Below are positions 25,371 to 33,913 of a stretch of 64,000 nt of DNA, one piece after another. The stretch lies in the NCBI GenBank assembly GCA_903893795.1, contig CAITNO010000074.1, positions 25,966 through 89,965 on the forward strand, in the 5' to 3' direction. A program made the translations under genes and the position numbers. Position 1 is the stretch's first letter. Each line of letters starts with the position of its first letter. The notes under the pieces were generated by a model that ran no database searches, was not told the origin of the DNA, and was given only the letters and a program-made list of their open reading frames with translations. This DNA is from Candidatus Hydrogenedentota bacterium (lineage in GTDB: Bacteria > Hydrogenedentota > Hydrogenedentia > Hydrogenedentales > CAITNO01).

Positions 25371-26492
25371 ATGAGCTTTGTGGACGAACTTGACGCCTGG
25401 CCGCGCGAACGCGTGGCCGCCCTGTATGATAATGTGACCGAGACCGAGGTGCTCTCCGCCATCGGCCGCGAGGAGCGCACCCTGCGCGACCTGGCCGCGC
25501 TGCTCTCCCCCGCCGCGCGGCCCCACTTGGAGCGGATGGCCCGCGAGGCGCAGCGCCTGACGCGCTGGCATTTCGGCCGCACCATCGGCCTTTACGCGCC
25601 CATCTACTTTTCCAACCTCTGCGCCGCCGACTGCCTTTACTGCGGCTTTGCCGTGTGCTCCGGCGTAAAGGACGAGCGCGTTACGCTGACGGACGATCAG
25701 ATCGAGGCGGAATGCACCGCCCTGAAAAACATGGGCTACGACAGTGTGCTGCTGCTCACCGGCGAGGCGCCCAAGGTCGTGCCGCCGGCGCACATTGCGC
25801 GGGCCGTCGCGATATCCCGCCGCCATTTCTCCAGCGTCTCCGTCGAGGTCTATTCGATGGATGAGGCCGACTACACACTCCTATGCGAAAGCGGGCTGGA
25901 AGGTGTCACGCTCTATCAAGAAACCTATGACCGCGAGCTGTACAGCGAGGTGCACCCGCGCGGACTGAAACGCGACTACGCCTACCGTGTGGACACGCTG
26001 GAACGGGCTGGAAAGGCCGGGGTGCGCAAGCTCACCCTAGGCGCGCTGCTGGGGCTTTTCGACTGGCGGCTCGACCTAATCTGGACCGCCATGCACGCAC
26101 GCTATCTGCAAAAGCACTGCTGGCGCAGTTCCGTGGCCGTCTCGTTTCCGCGCCTGCGCCACACGCCGCCGCGCTTCCGCGTCGATTTCCCCATGTCCGA
26201 CGCCGAACTCGTGCAGGCCATCCTGGCCATGCGCCTCTTCCTTCCCGAGGCCGGATTCAACCTGTCCACCCGCGAATGCGGTGACTTCCGCGACCGCGTC
26301 ATGTCGCTCGGCATCACCTCCATGAGTGCCGGTTCCAGCACCCGCCCCGGCGGCTACGTTACCAAGGGCGAGGAGGTCCTCGAACAGTTCGAGGTCGAGG
26401 ACACGCGCAGTCCGGAAGAGGTGGTCGCCATGATCCGCCGCGCCGGCTACGACCCCGTATGGAAAGACTTCGACCGCGCATTTCACGGGTAA
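25371..26492 (+). CDS. thiH: 2-iminoacetate synthase ThiH (radical SAM)
   Basis: ThiH cleaves tyrosine with a radical SAM mechanism to give dehydroglycine for ThiG, releasing p-cresol. The iron-sulfur motif is CxxxCxxC in '[10 protein letters not shown]' at about residues 84-93. The C-terminal part carries '[14 protein letters not shown]' and '[12 protein letters not shown]', both characteristic of ThiH rather than HydG or CofH. It is 373 residues long, as expected. The ATG at 25371 is used; the upstream TTG of the ORF track lies inside the end of thiG. Presence of ThiH rather than the glycine oxidase ThiO fits anaerobic or low-oxygen growth, which is an inference. Confidence 0.95.
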   Translation: MSFVDELDAWPRERVAALYDNVTETEVLSAIGREERTLRDLAALLSPAARPHLERMAREAQRLTRWHFGRTIGLYAPIYFSNLCAADCLYCGFAVCSGVKDERVTLTDDQIEAECTALKNMGYDSVLLLTGEAPKVVPPAHIARAVAISRRHFSSVSVEVYSMDEADYTLLCESGLEGVTLYQETYDRELYSEVHPRGLKRDYAYRVDTLERAGKAGVRKLTLGALLGLFDWRLDLIWTAMHARYLQKHCWRSSVAVSFPRLRHTPPRFRVDFPMSDAELVQAILAMRLFLPEAGFNLSTRECGDFRDRVMSLGITSMSAGSSTRPGGYVTKGEEVLEQFEVEDTRSPEEVVAMIRRAGYDPVWKDFDRAFHG

Positions 26493-26529
26493 TTCCCAAT
26501 CCAAGAAGAAACCGGGACCACGAAGGTCA

Positions 26530-26572
26530 CCAATTTGGAGTGCGGCGGCAGCGCCGCCGCACTCCAAATTGG
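26530..26572. repeat. Perfect 20-bp inverted repeat after thiH
   Basis: Two 20-base arms (CCAATTTGGAGTGCGGCGGC and its complement) pair without mismatch around a 3-base loop, AGC. It lies between thiH and the first of the tandem exported proteins. No T-tract follows, so it is more like an interspersed palindromic repeat than an intrinsic terminator, though it may still stall polymerase. Confidence 0.9.
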
Positions 26573-26605
26573 GAGGGTCGCGCTGTGTCAAGAGGAGGAA
26601 GAACG

Positions 26606-27445
26606 ATGCGTGTAAAACAGGTTCGGAAAGTGCGGCGCCAGCGCCGCCCCGGCTATCCCACGCGGCCGGAAGTGGCGCGGGACCCGGAACTGCTCCGCCG
26701 TCATGTGCCGTCGGCGTGGAAGAAGTCGGCGCAGGTGACCGCTGCGCTGTCCATTGTGCTTGCGTCGGCCTATGCACAGGATGCACCTTCGAAAGCAAAG
26801 GGATTTAAGGTGGCCCCCATCTTCGAGCATGGCGAAGGTCGGGGCGCAACGGGCTGCGTTGTGATGACCCCGCCGCAGTTCTTGGCTGAAGATGACGCGC
26901 TCAGAATAATCATCCAGGAAATGGAGAAGGCCGGAATCCCAACCCCCGATAGGGGCAAGAGCTTTCGTGACATCACCTATGGCGAGAACATATTTCCTCC
27001 TCCTCCGGATAAGGACGGCACCGGGCCGTGGACTCCGGATCTATTGGAGGGGGACAGAAAACCGATTGTCTTTGATTTGTACGAGCCCCTCGAAGGCATT
27101 GTCATTGAGTATGTATCAAGCACTGGCAGGCAATTTGCGGTGACCGACCAGGACAAGTTTCTGTCTCGATTTAGCTCAGTGGTATCGTATGATTTGCTGG
27201 ACGCGGCCAAACGCCTGAGAAGAAACCTTGAGAGGAACAGGTCACATCGGAATCTCTACTGTGGCGTCTTCTATGACCCTGGTTATTCTCACAAGACGGT
27301 AGATTCCGCGAAGATTTCCCTTGGCCCCGATAATGATGCGAAGAGGAAAGACGCTGTAGAATCGTTGAATCCAAGTCCAGCCGACCTGCTCCGCGCCCAA
27401 GTGAAAGACTTCATCGAATGGCTCAAGGGCCAGGGTGCGATATGA
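26606..27445 (+). CDS. Putative exported protein with RRPGYPTR leader, tandem copy 1
   Basis: A 279-residue protein of no family I can name with certainty. The first 40 residues are basic and patterned ('RRQRRPGYPTRPEVARDPEL', then 'HVPSAW'), followed by a hydrophobic stretch ending 'SAYAQ' that looks like a signal or membrane segment. Then comes 'FEHGEGRGATGCVVMTPPQF' and a variable middle, ending 'LRAQVKDFIEWLKGQGAI'. Copy 2 (27642-28490) shares the first 50 and last 18 residues almost exactly but differs in the middle. The two genes precede a radical SAM/SPASM enzyme, so they may be its substrates; this is inference. AGGAGG lies 8 bases before the ATG, and the 49 residues before it in the ORF track run through the hairpin at 26530-26572. 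Confidence 0.65.
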   Translation: MRVKQVRKVRRQRRPGYPTRPEVARDPELLRRHVPSAWKKSAQVTAALSIVLASAYAQDAPSKAKGFKVAPIFEHGEGRGATGCVVMTPPQFLAEDDALRIIIQEMEKAGIPTPDRGKSFRDITYGENIFPPPPDKDGTGPWTPDLLEGDRKPIVFDLYEPLEGIVIEYVSSTGRQFAVTDQDKFLSRFSSVVSYDLLDAAKRLRRNLERNRSHRNLYCGVFYDPGYSHKTVDSAKISLGPDNDAKRKDAVESLNPSPADLLRAQVKDFIEWLKGQGAI

Positions 27446-27508
27446 AACCGGAAGGGTTCCTGTCGGCGTCAAAATGCCGGTATGCACCTTGCGCAGTGTG
27501 TTCCAAAG

Positions 27509-27598
27509 CTCTGCGCGTCTCTGCGTCCTTTGCGCCTCTGCGTTCAGATGTTATTGTCTTTCAACGCAGAGACGCGGAGGACGCAAAGTCGCGCAGAG
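27509..27598. repeat. Imperfect 36-bp inverted repeat between the tandem copies
   Basis: The arms (27509-27544 and about 27563-27598) match at 31 of 36 positions and enclose an 18-base loop. Both are built from repeated CTCTGCG/CGCAGAG units. This is an interspersed palindromic repeat in the 196-base gap between copy 1 and copy 2. Confidence 0.75.
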
Positions 27599-27641
27599 AA
27601 GACGGAGAAACCGTAATATGTTCAGAACTGGAGGGAGTCCA

Positions 27642-28490
27642 TTGAACGTAAACACAGTCCGCAAGGTGCGGCGTCAGCGCCGCCCCGGCTATCCCACGCG
27701 GCCGGAAGTGGCGCGGGACCCGGAACTGCTCCGCCGCCATGTGCCGTCGGCATGGAAGAAGTCCGCGCAGGTGACGGCTGCACTGTCCATCATGCTTGTA
27801 TCGGCCTATGCGCAGGAGTCACCCGTGAAAGGAAAGGCGCTGAAAATTGCCCCCGTCTTTGAGCATGGTGAGGGCTACGGTTCCGAGGGATGCATCATCA
27901 TGAATCCCCCCCGATTCCTGGCCGAGGAGGAAGCACAGCGAATCATCACACAGGAACTGGAGAAAGCCGGAATCCCCGCGCCGGAACGGAACAAGACGCT
28001 GCCCGGTCTTGAGGTGGCCAAGTTGGAGTTTGGCAGCGTGGAAGTGCCGGATCCCAAAGATGGAAGCGTATGGTTCAGATTTCAGGGTGTGGAGAAGGAG
28101 CGGATTCCATTGGTTCTGGACTTCTTCGAGTCAACAAAACATATCGCCCTCGTGTATGTGTCCAAGGAAGATCAGGGCTTCGCCTTGAGCGGCGACATAA
28201 AAGACTTTGGCGCTATGAGTTCCGTCAAAGAACGCCTGTTTGTGAAAGCGTCACAATGGGTGCGCGAAGAGATTCGGAAGAACGATTCCGCCCCGGATTT
28301 GTTCTACGGAGTTCTCTATGATCCTTGCCCTGAATACCGCGAAGCCGACTGGACAAAGATTCCTCCGGGTCCCGATCAGGTGAAGAAATGGAAAGAAGCG
28401 ACTGAGGCGTTGAATCCCGATCCGGCCGGCCTGCTCCGCGCGCAGGTGAAAGATTTCATCGAATGGCTCAAGGGCCAGGGCGCAATCTAA
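27642..28490 (+). CDS. Putative exported protein with RRPGYPTR leader, tandem copy 2
   Basis: Paralogue of 26606-27445, 282 residues. The TTG at 27642 is chosen because GGAGG lies 9 bases upstream and the translation then lines up residue for residue with copy 1 ('NVNTVRKVRRQRRPGYPTR' against 'RVKQVRKVRRQRRPGYPTR'); an ATG at 27618 is the alternative. It repeats the basic leader, the hydrophobic 'LSIMLVSAYAQ', 'FEHGEGYGSEGCIIMNPPRF' and the identical C-terminus. The middle keeps only sparse similarity. The radical SAM gene begins 9 bases after the stop, so the pair is translationally linked. Confidence 0.65.
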   Translation: MNVNTVRKVRRQRRPGYPTRPEVARDPELLRRHVPSAWKKSAQVTAALSIMLVSAYAQESPVKGKALKIAPVFEHGEGYGSEGCIIMNPPRFLAEEEAQRIITQELEKAGIPAPERNKTLPGLEVAKLEFGSVEVPDPKDGSVWFRFQGVEKERIPLVLDFFESTKHIALVYVSKEDQGFALSGDIKDFGAMSSVKERLFVKASQWVREEIRKNDSAPDLFYGVLYDPCPEYREADWTKIPPGPDQVKKWKEATEALNPDPAGLLRAQVKDFIEWLKGQGAI

Positions 28491-28499
28491 GGAGTAACC

Positions 28500-29645
28500 A
28501 TGCATTTCACGCTGCACCTGTCCCAGCGCTGCAACATGCGCTGCTCCTATTGCTACGCGCCTCCCTGCGACGGCCCCATCATGTCCGAAACGGTGGGCCG
28601 GGCCGCGATAGACTTGGGCGCGCGCATGTCGGACGGTTCCTGCGGCATCATCTTTTTCGGCGGCGAGCCGCTGCTGCACCGCGACCTCATCGCCTCACTG
28701 ACGGACTATGCGGCGCGGCATCCGTCGGGCCGTTTGTTCCACCACAAGATCACCACCAACGGCACGCTGCTCGACGGGGAATTCCTCGATTTCGCCCTGC
28801 GCAGCCAGATGCTGGTGGCGATGAGTTTTGACGGTGTGCGCGAGGCGCACGACCGGCACCGGCGCGCGGCGTCGGGCGCGCCCACCTGGGACCTGCTGTT
28901 GCCGAACCTGAAAATGCTGCTGGAGGCGCGGCCCTATTCGAGCGTGTTCATGGTGGTCAACCCCGACACGGCGCAGTACCTCGACGCCTCGGCGCAGTTC
29001 CTCATCGAGGACATCGGCGTCCGCTATCTCATCGTCTCGCTCAACTACGCCGCCGACTGGACCGAGGACGATTTCGAGGTGCTGCGCAAGCAGTACGAGA
29101 AACTGGGCGACCGTTACATCCGCTGGACCCGCGCCGGGCGCAAGTTCTATTTCAGCCCCTTCGAGGTGAAAATCTCGTCCCACGTCAACCGCGACTGCTA
29201 CCAGAAGGAGCGTTGCGAACTGGCCCAGCGCCAGGTCTCCGTCGGGCCCGACGGCACGCTTTATCCCTGCGTGCAGTTCACCCATGCCGGACCGGACAGC
29301 GACTGGCGCGTGGGCCATGTGGACAGCGGCCTCGACGAGGCCGCCCGTGCGCGGCTCGGCCGGGAATCGAGCGCCGACAAGCCCGAGTGCGACGGCTGCG
29401 CCATTCAACAGCGCTGCAACAACACCTGCGGCTGCCTGAATTGGCAGACCACCGGCGGCATCAACACCGTCTCGCCCGTGCTCTGCCGCCACGAGCAAAC
29501 CGTGCTGCCCGTCGCCGACCGCGTGGCCGGCACGCTCTACCGCGAACGCCAGTCGCTCTTTCTGCACAAGCACTACAACGAGGCCTACCCCTTCCTCTCT
29601 CTCATTGAGGACAGCGAGAAACCATCCCGCGTCCCCAAGACCTGA
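28500..29645 (+). CDS. Radical SAM/SPASM-domain enzyme
   Basis: A radical SAM enzyme of the group that modifies peptides or proteins. The SAM-binding cluster motif CxxxCxxC is at C11, C15 and C18 ('CNMRCSYC'). The core continues with 'GIIFFGGEPLLHRDLI' and 'ITTNGTLLDGEFLDF'. The C-terminal SPASM region has many cysteines for auxiliary iron-sulfur clusters: 'CYQKERCELAQ', 'GTLYPCVQF', 'CDGCAIQQRCNNTCGCLNW' and a last 'LCRHEQ'. Its 381 residues match anSME-type maturases. AAGGAG lies 6 bases before the ATG and 9 bases separate it from the preceding tandem gene, so the neighbour is a likely substrate. The same fold also serves sulfatase maturation; no sulfatase is in the window. Confidence 0.85.
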   Translation: MHFTLHLSQRCNMRCSYCYAPPCDGPIMSETVGRAAIDLGARMSDGSCGIIFFGGEPLLHRDLIASLTDYAARHPSGRLFHHKITTNGTLLDGEFLDFALRSQMLVAMSFDGVREAHDRHRRAASGAPTWDLLLPNLKMLLEARPYSSVFMVVNPDTAQYLDASAQFLIEDIGVRYLIVSLNYAADWTEDDFEVLRKQYEKLGDRYIRWTRAGRKFYFSPFEVKISSHVNRDCYQKERCELAQRQVSVGPDGTLYPCVQFTHAGPDSDWRVGHVDSGLDEAARARLGRESSADKPECDGCAIQQRCNNTCGCLNWQTTGGINTVSPVLCRHEQTVLPVADRVAGTLYRERQSLFLHKHYNEAYPFLSLIEDSEKPSRVPKT

Positions 29646-29877
29646 TTCTGGCCTGGCGTCTCTTCCGTCAATGGACCGCCCCGCAATCCTCGCGTTTCCA
29701 ATCCTGTCTTTTGGCAGGAAATGCAACGAACGGTGCCTATCTTATAAGAGTGGGCCTTGGCGGCATGGGACGGTCCCGCCTTGTTCTGCTTACTGAAAAC
29801 CGCCATCCGCAACCTATCGACTCATAAACATGCGCCCTTCACCATGTGAGCGGATTCCTATATCCCGAAGGGATTAC

Positions 29878-30111
29878 GGAGCAAAGCCCGGGGTTGGCGT
29901 GAGGCATTACCCCGTAATGCCGAACGCCTACCCCGGGTCAATGTGCATCTCCTCAGACGGCGCCACGCTGAAAGCGTCGCGCCGCTTCGGGTGTACAACC
30001 CTGTCAGGGTTGCCGGGATGAAGCGCAGGCCCTTTACCCGGGGTAGACCTTTTCACGCCATCGGCGTGACATTGGTCAACCCCGGGCTTTGCTCCATAGC
30101 CCCGTTGGGGC
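29878..30111. repeat. Cluster of palindromic repeats in a 682-base intergenic region
   Basis: In the gene-free stretch 29646-30327, 19-base arms at 29878-29896 and 30077-30095 form a perfect inverted repeat around about 180 bases. The interior holds further palindromes built on CCCGGGGTAGG, CGTAATGCC and CAACCCTGTCAGGGTTG. GCCCCGTTGGGGC at 30099-30111 occurs again at 56048-56060. It looks like several copies of a mobile palindromic element. I see no gene in 29646-30327. Confidence 0.75.
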
Positions 30112-30327
30112 ATTGGCAGAATCGGGACGAATATGGCCCCCCCGGGAGGCTGCCGCAGACAAAACGCCCCCGGGCGGGAGCGTAGCACCACAAGGTGACT
30201 CTTTTATCCCACATGCTGTATCCAGCCGAGGCTACACCATGATAGAGCCGCAAAAGAGTTCCCTCTTCGGCGATTGGTTCACGAGAAAACTATAGACAAA
30301 CACCACAACATATGGTATTCTGCGTCC

Positions 30328-30792
30328 ATGGAAATCCATAGGTTGCGTATTTTCGTTCCGCTCTTGCTGGTGGCGGCCCTCGCCGTGACCGGTTGCGCCA
30401 CCCGTCCCAAGCCCAATGGGCGGGACTTCCGCAAGGGATTTCAGCGGACCATGGAGGTCAGCGCCTACGATTCCTGCAAGAAATGCACCAACTGGAAGCG
30501 CAACTGGCTGTTCCGGCCCGTGGTGGCCAAGGGTCCCGAAAAGGGAAGACCCAAGAAAGTGGGTGTTACCGCCAGCGGCACCAAGGCCGAAGAGGGCACC
30601 ATCGCGGCGGACACGTCACGATATCCCTTCGGGACGGTAATGTACGTACCGGGATACGGATATGGCCGGGTCGAGGACCGTGGCAAGTCGATCAAGGGAG
30701 ATTCCAAAATCGACATTTACTTCGACAAGCACAAGGAGGCCCTGCACTGGGGTCGCCGCAACGTCCCCGTAAAGGTGTGGCTCCCCAAATGA
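30328..30792 (+). CDS. 3D-domain lipoprotein
   Basis: A 154-residue lipoprotein. The hydrophobic N-terminus ends in the lipobox 'AVTGC'. The C-terminal half is a 3D (three-Asp) domain, the double-psi barrel related to RlpA and MltA: 'GTIAADTSRYPFGTVMYVPG', 'GRVEDRGKSIKG' and 'KIDIYFDKHKEALHWGRR' contain the three conserved Asp. Such domains bind or cut peptidoglycan glycan strands; a catalytic role is probable but not proven here. The ATG at 30328 directly follows TATTCT, itself 18 bases after TAGACA, and has no ribosome site. The mRNA might therefore be leaderless. Confidence 0.8.
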   Translation: MEIHRLRIFVPLLLVAALAVTGCATRPKPNGRDFRKGFQRTMEVSAYDSCKKCTNWKRNWLFRPVVAKGPEKGRPKKVGVTASGTKAEEGTIAADTSRYPFGTVMYVPGYGYGRVEDRGKSIKGDSKIDIYFDKHKEALHWGRRNVPVKVWLPK

Positions 30793-31003
30793 TACCCTTC
30801 CTTTGTTTTTGTCTGATTATGCGCAGTTGGCGCAACATGCGCGCACGCCAAGCCTGAGTAACATTTCCCTCTCCTGACCCGCGCCAATCACCCAAGCCAT
30901 TTCCAGCCATATTGCATCCCGTATTCTGTTCTTCTTCTTGCCTTATATTCCTCATTCCTAATTACCTCGTCCTTCCACCACCGCAAAAGGGGGAGCCCTG
31001 CCC

Positions 31004-32479
31004 ATGAATCTCAACCGCCTCCGCCGCCGTCTGCGCGACCGCGGCGTCCCTCCCGAAGGTCTCGACCACTGGCTGGCCATGGCCAGCCGCGAGGAATTCA
31101 CCCGTCAGCACTTCGCCACGTCCGGCAGCGCCCCCTGGCAGGTGCGCGACTACCAGCGCGAGTCGCTGGAATCGCGGGCCCCGCGCAAGGTGCACTGCGA
31201 CGGCCGCGACGTGGGCAAGACCACCGAAATCGAAATCACCGTCTGCTGGGCCGCGCTGGCCTGTCCCGGCAGGGAAATGCTGGTGGCCACCCAGTGCGAA
31301 AACCATCTCTACCCGCTCATGCACCGCATCTGCCGCCGCTTCGAGACCATTCCCCTCATCGCCTCGTCCATGATCGAGATGCGCCGCACCCCCTCCTGGC
31401 ATTTCCGCTTTGCCAACGGGTTCACCCTGTGGGGCCGCATCGCGGGGCCGCGCGGCGTCAATTTCCAGGGCATGCACGTCGACTGGCAGGTCGTCGACGA
31501 GGCGCAGGAACTGACCGAGACCGCCTGGGGCGAACTGCTCCAGGCGCTCAACGCGGGCGGCCGCCGCTGGGTCTACGGCGTGCCCAACGGCCTGCGCAAC
31601 AGCTTCCACCGCATGACGCAGGACCGCAGCGCCGTGCAGTTCAACTGGCCCTCGACCATTCATCCCGACTACAGCCCCGAAAAGGACGCCGAATTGGTCC
31701 GGCTCTACGGCGGCAAAGATTCGCCCGGCTACATCCACCGCGTGCTGGGCCTGCACGGCGAGCCCGCCCGCGGCGTCTTCTTGCTCGACGATTACCAGGC
31801 CTGCATCGACCCCGCGCTGCCCGTGGCCTCGCTCGTGCTGCGCGGCGACGACCCCTTCGACCCGCCGTTGCCCGAACAGCCCGGCCGTTACTATCTCGGC
31901 TGCGACCTCGGCTATGCCCGCGACCCCTCCGAATTCGTCGTTTACCGCGATGCGCCCCCGCACCTGGTCAATGTGCTCCGGGTGCGCCTTGAGGGCGTAA
32001 ACTACGCCCGGCAGGAGGACATCATCGTCGCCCTCGACCGTGCCTGGGGTTTCACCGCCATCGGCATCGACGCGGGCAACAACGGCCGCGCTGTCACCCA
32101 CCGGCTTATGACGCGCGGCGAGGCGTGGTGCGCAAAAGTGCATGCCTTTGAGTTCGGCAGCGTCATCGACGCTGGCATCCTGCCCGACGGCACCCCCGCC
32201 CGCCGCCGGACCAAGGAGTTCATGACCGACCTGCTTCGCACCCGTATGGCCGAGCGCACCCTGGTCTTTCCCGCGCTACCCGACCGCGAGGCCGAATACG
32301 CCTCGCACACCTGCACCACCGACGCCCAGGGCCGTGTCCGCTACGACAAAGGCGATGACCACCTCATCGACGCCGACCGCTGCGCCCTGCTGGTGCAGTA
32401 TCTGGACAGCGCCGAATTGGCCCCCGGCCCCGCCGTGATGCCGCCGCTGGTGCTGCCCTTCCGCATGCCGGGGGGATGA
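31004..32479 (+). CDS. Orphan terminase-large-subunit-like protein
   Basis: A 491-residue protein with the two parts of a phage packaging motor: an ATPase with 'GRDVGKTT' (Walker A, about residues 67-74) and 'QVVDEAQEL' (Walker B, about 162-169), then an RNase H-like nuclease with Asp-bearing blocks 'GCDLGYARDPSEF' (about 300), 'AIGIDAGNNG' and 'GDDHLIDADRCALL'. All key residues look intact, so the gene is not decayed. No portal, capsid, integrase or small terminase gene lies nearby; the neighbours are a lipoprotein and hisF. GGGGGAG lies about 9 bases before the ATG. It may be a prophage remnant kept alone or a domesticated terminase, and its role is unknown. Confidence 0.75.
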   Translation: MNLNRLRRRLRDRGVPPEGLDHWLAMASREEFTRQHFATSGSAPWQVRDYQRESLESRAPRKVHCDGRDVGKTTEIEITVCWAALACPGREMLVATQCENHLYPLMHRICRRFETIPLIASSMIEMRRTPSWHFRFANGFTLWGRIAGPRGVNFQGMHVDWQVVDEAQELTETAWGELLQALNAGGRRWVYGVPNGLRNSFHRMTQDRSAVQFNWPSTIHPDYSPEKDAELVRLYGGKDSPGYIHRVLGLHGEPARGVFLLDDYQACIDPALPVASLVLRGDDPFDPPLPEQPGRYYLGCDLGYARDPSEFVVYRDAPPHLVNVLRVRLEGVNYARQEDIIVALDRAWGFTAIGIDAGNNGRAVTHRLMTRGEAWCAKVHAFEFGSVIDAGILPDGTPARRRTKEFMTDLLRTRMAERTLVFPALPDREAEYASHTCTTDAQGRVRYDKGDDHLIDADRCALLVQYLDSAELAPGPAVMPPLVLPFRMPGG

Positions 32480-32561
32480 CCGGACTATCCGCCGTAACGA
32501 CCGCATAAAGGAAGATGCTTCCAGCCTCTTTCCTGCAATGACGCACATTGGTGCGGGAAGA

Positions 32562-32580
32562 ACGCGGCAAGATGCCGCGT
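32562..32580. repeat. Short palindrome before hisF
   Basis: ACGCGGCA-AGA-TGCCGCGT forms a perfect 8-bp hairpin in the 193-base gap between the terminase-like gene and hisF. No T-tract follows, so it may be a repeat rather than a terminator. A TAGAAT nearer hisF is a possible -10 box without a clear -35. Confidence 0.5.
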
Positions 32581-32672
32581 CTACGTTGAGCCCACATCCC
32601 CGCAGATGCGCGCAACAGGCCGGGGCGTGTAGAATATGGACGTAACCAACCCCCTTGGAAAGAGACCGTTCT

Positions 32673-33449
32673 ATGTTAGCCAAGCGAATTATCCCCTGCC
32701 TGGACGTGGCCGACGGCCGCGTGGTGAAGGGCGTGAAGTTTCTGGGACTGCGCGACGCGGGCGACCCGGTGGAGATCGCCAAGCGCTATGACGAGGAGCG
32801 CGCCGACGAACTGGTGTTCCTCGACATTCGCGCCTCGACGGACAACCGCGACACCATGCTGGACGTGGTGCGCCGCACGGCGGAGCAGGTGTTCATGCCG
32901 CTGTGCGTGGGCGGCGGCATCCGCACGATTGAGGACATCCGCAAGATGCTCAACGCGGGCGCCGACAAGGTGTCGGTGAACACGCCGGCCATCGAGAACC
33001 CCGAATTCATCACCCGGGCCGCGGGCCGTTTCGGCGCGCAGTGCATCGTGGTGGCCATCGACGCGAAGAAGCGCCCGCCCGAAGAGGGTGGCGGCTATTA
33101 CGTGAAGAGCCACGGCGGCCGCGACGGCGGCCGGGCCACCGAACTGGAACCGGTGGAGTGGGCCATTGAGGCCGAGCGCCGCGGCGCGGGCGAAATTCTC
33201 CTGACCTGCATGGACTGCGACGGCACCAAGGACGGCTACGACATCGAGCTGACGCGCAAGATTGCCGACAGCGTGAGCATCCCCGTCATTGCGAGCGGCG
33301 GTGCGGGCAATCTGGACCACCTGCGGGCCGCCCTGCAGGAAGGCGGTGCCGACGCGGCCCTGGCCGCCTCCATCTTCCACTTCCAGGAAACGACCATCCG
33401 CGAGGCGAAAGAGTATCTGGCGGCCCACGGAGTGCCGGTGCGGTTTTGA
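32673..33449 (+). CDS. hisF: Imidazole glycerol phosphate synthase cyclase HisF
   Basis: HisF, with the glutaminase HisH, makes imidazole glycerol phosphate and AICAR in histidine synthesis. It is a TIM barrel of 258 residues, the usual length. The two catalytic aspartates are visible: D11 in 'CLDVADGR' and D130 in '[10 protein letters not shown]'. Also present are '[11 protein letters not shown]' and the phosphate-binding '[14 protein letters not shown]'. The ATG at 32673 starts the canonical '[12 protein letters not shown]'; the ORF-track start 18 bases earlier is not needed. No other his gene is near, so the pathway is scattered. Confidence 0.95.
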   Translation: MLAKRIIPCLDVADGRVVKGVKFLGLRDAGDPVEIAKRYDEERADELVFLDIRASTDNRDTMLDVVRRTAEQVFMPLCVGGGIRTIEDIRKMLNAGADKVSVNTPAIENPEFITRAAGRFGAQCIVVAIDAKKRPPEEGGGYYVKSHGGRDGGRATELEPVEWAIEAERRGAGEILLTCMDCDGTKDGYDIELTRKIADSVSIPVIASGGAGNLDHLRAALQEGGADAALAASIFHFQETTIREAKEYLAAHGVPVRF

Positions 33450-33546
33450 AGCGTCGGGCGGAAATGCCTGCCGGGGATACCGATAACTGGTCGAAGCCTG
33501 TCGCAGGCAATTGAATACGGCATAAGCGAAGGCAGCGAAATGCTTT

Positions 33547-33579
33547 AAGTCCCCCTTTGAAGGGGGATTTAGGGGGATG
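33547..33579. repeat. Interspersed palindromic repeat A, copy 2 (intergenic)
   Basis: Reverse-complement copy of the repeat at 2083-2115, with one mismatch in 33 bases; the core hairpin is TCCCCCTT-TG-AAGGGGGA. It lies in the 464-base gene-free gap between hisF and trpE, where I see only repeats. Confidence 0.85.
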
Positions 33580-33655
33580 TCGGCCTTGCGCAGTGCGCAA
33601 TATCTTGCATCGCACGGCGTTCCTGTGCGATTCTAATGACAGTTTGGTTTGCCTT

Positions 33656-33705
33656 GGGGCATACACCCCCCGGCCCTTCGGGCCACCCCCCTCAAGGGGG
33701 GACTG
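33656..33705. repeat. Interspersed repeat B, copy 1
   Basis: It begins GGGGCATACACCCCC and contains the palindromes GGCCCTTCGGGCC and CCCCCCTCAAGGGGGG. It matches 45448-45494 almost base for base, differing by one extra C and one substitution. It lies between hisF and trpE. Confidence 0.85.
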
Positions 33706-33913
33706 GCCGGAGGCCTTGGTGAACGCCCAAAGTTCGACAGGCGAGGGCGCCTGTCCCACACTCTCTGTGCAGGAGACACGATGTTCCCTATCGATCAACA
33801 GGTCTGGCGATGGCGCGGCGCAGCCGCTAACGCATAAGCTCCGCCTGATTTCCCCTTTTTCTGTTGACTCGATTTGGCCGCCCATGGCGGCATGACCATA
33901 AAGGAACATCCCC

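Noticed and set aside
28500-29645. Sulfatase-maturating enzyme paired with the SUMF1-like proteins
   Set aside because: No sulfatase gene is in the window, the SUMF1-like genes lie 19 kb away, and the enzyme sits in an operon with other candidate substrates.
31004-33449. Prophage region around the terminase-like gene
   Set aside because: No other phage gene lies within 10 kb on either side, and base composition is like the neighbours.
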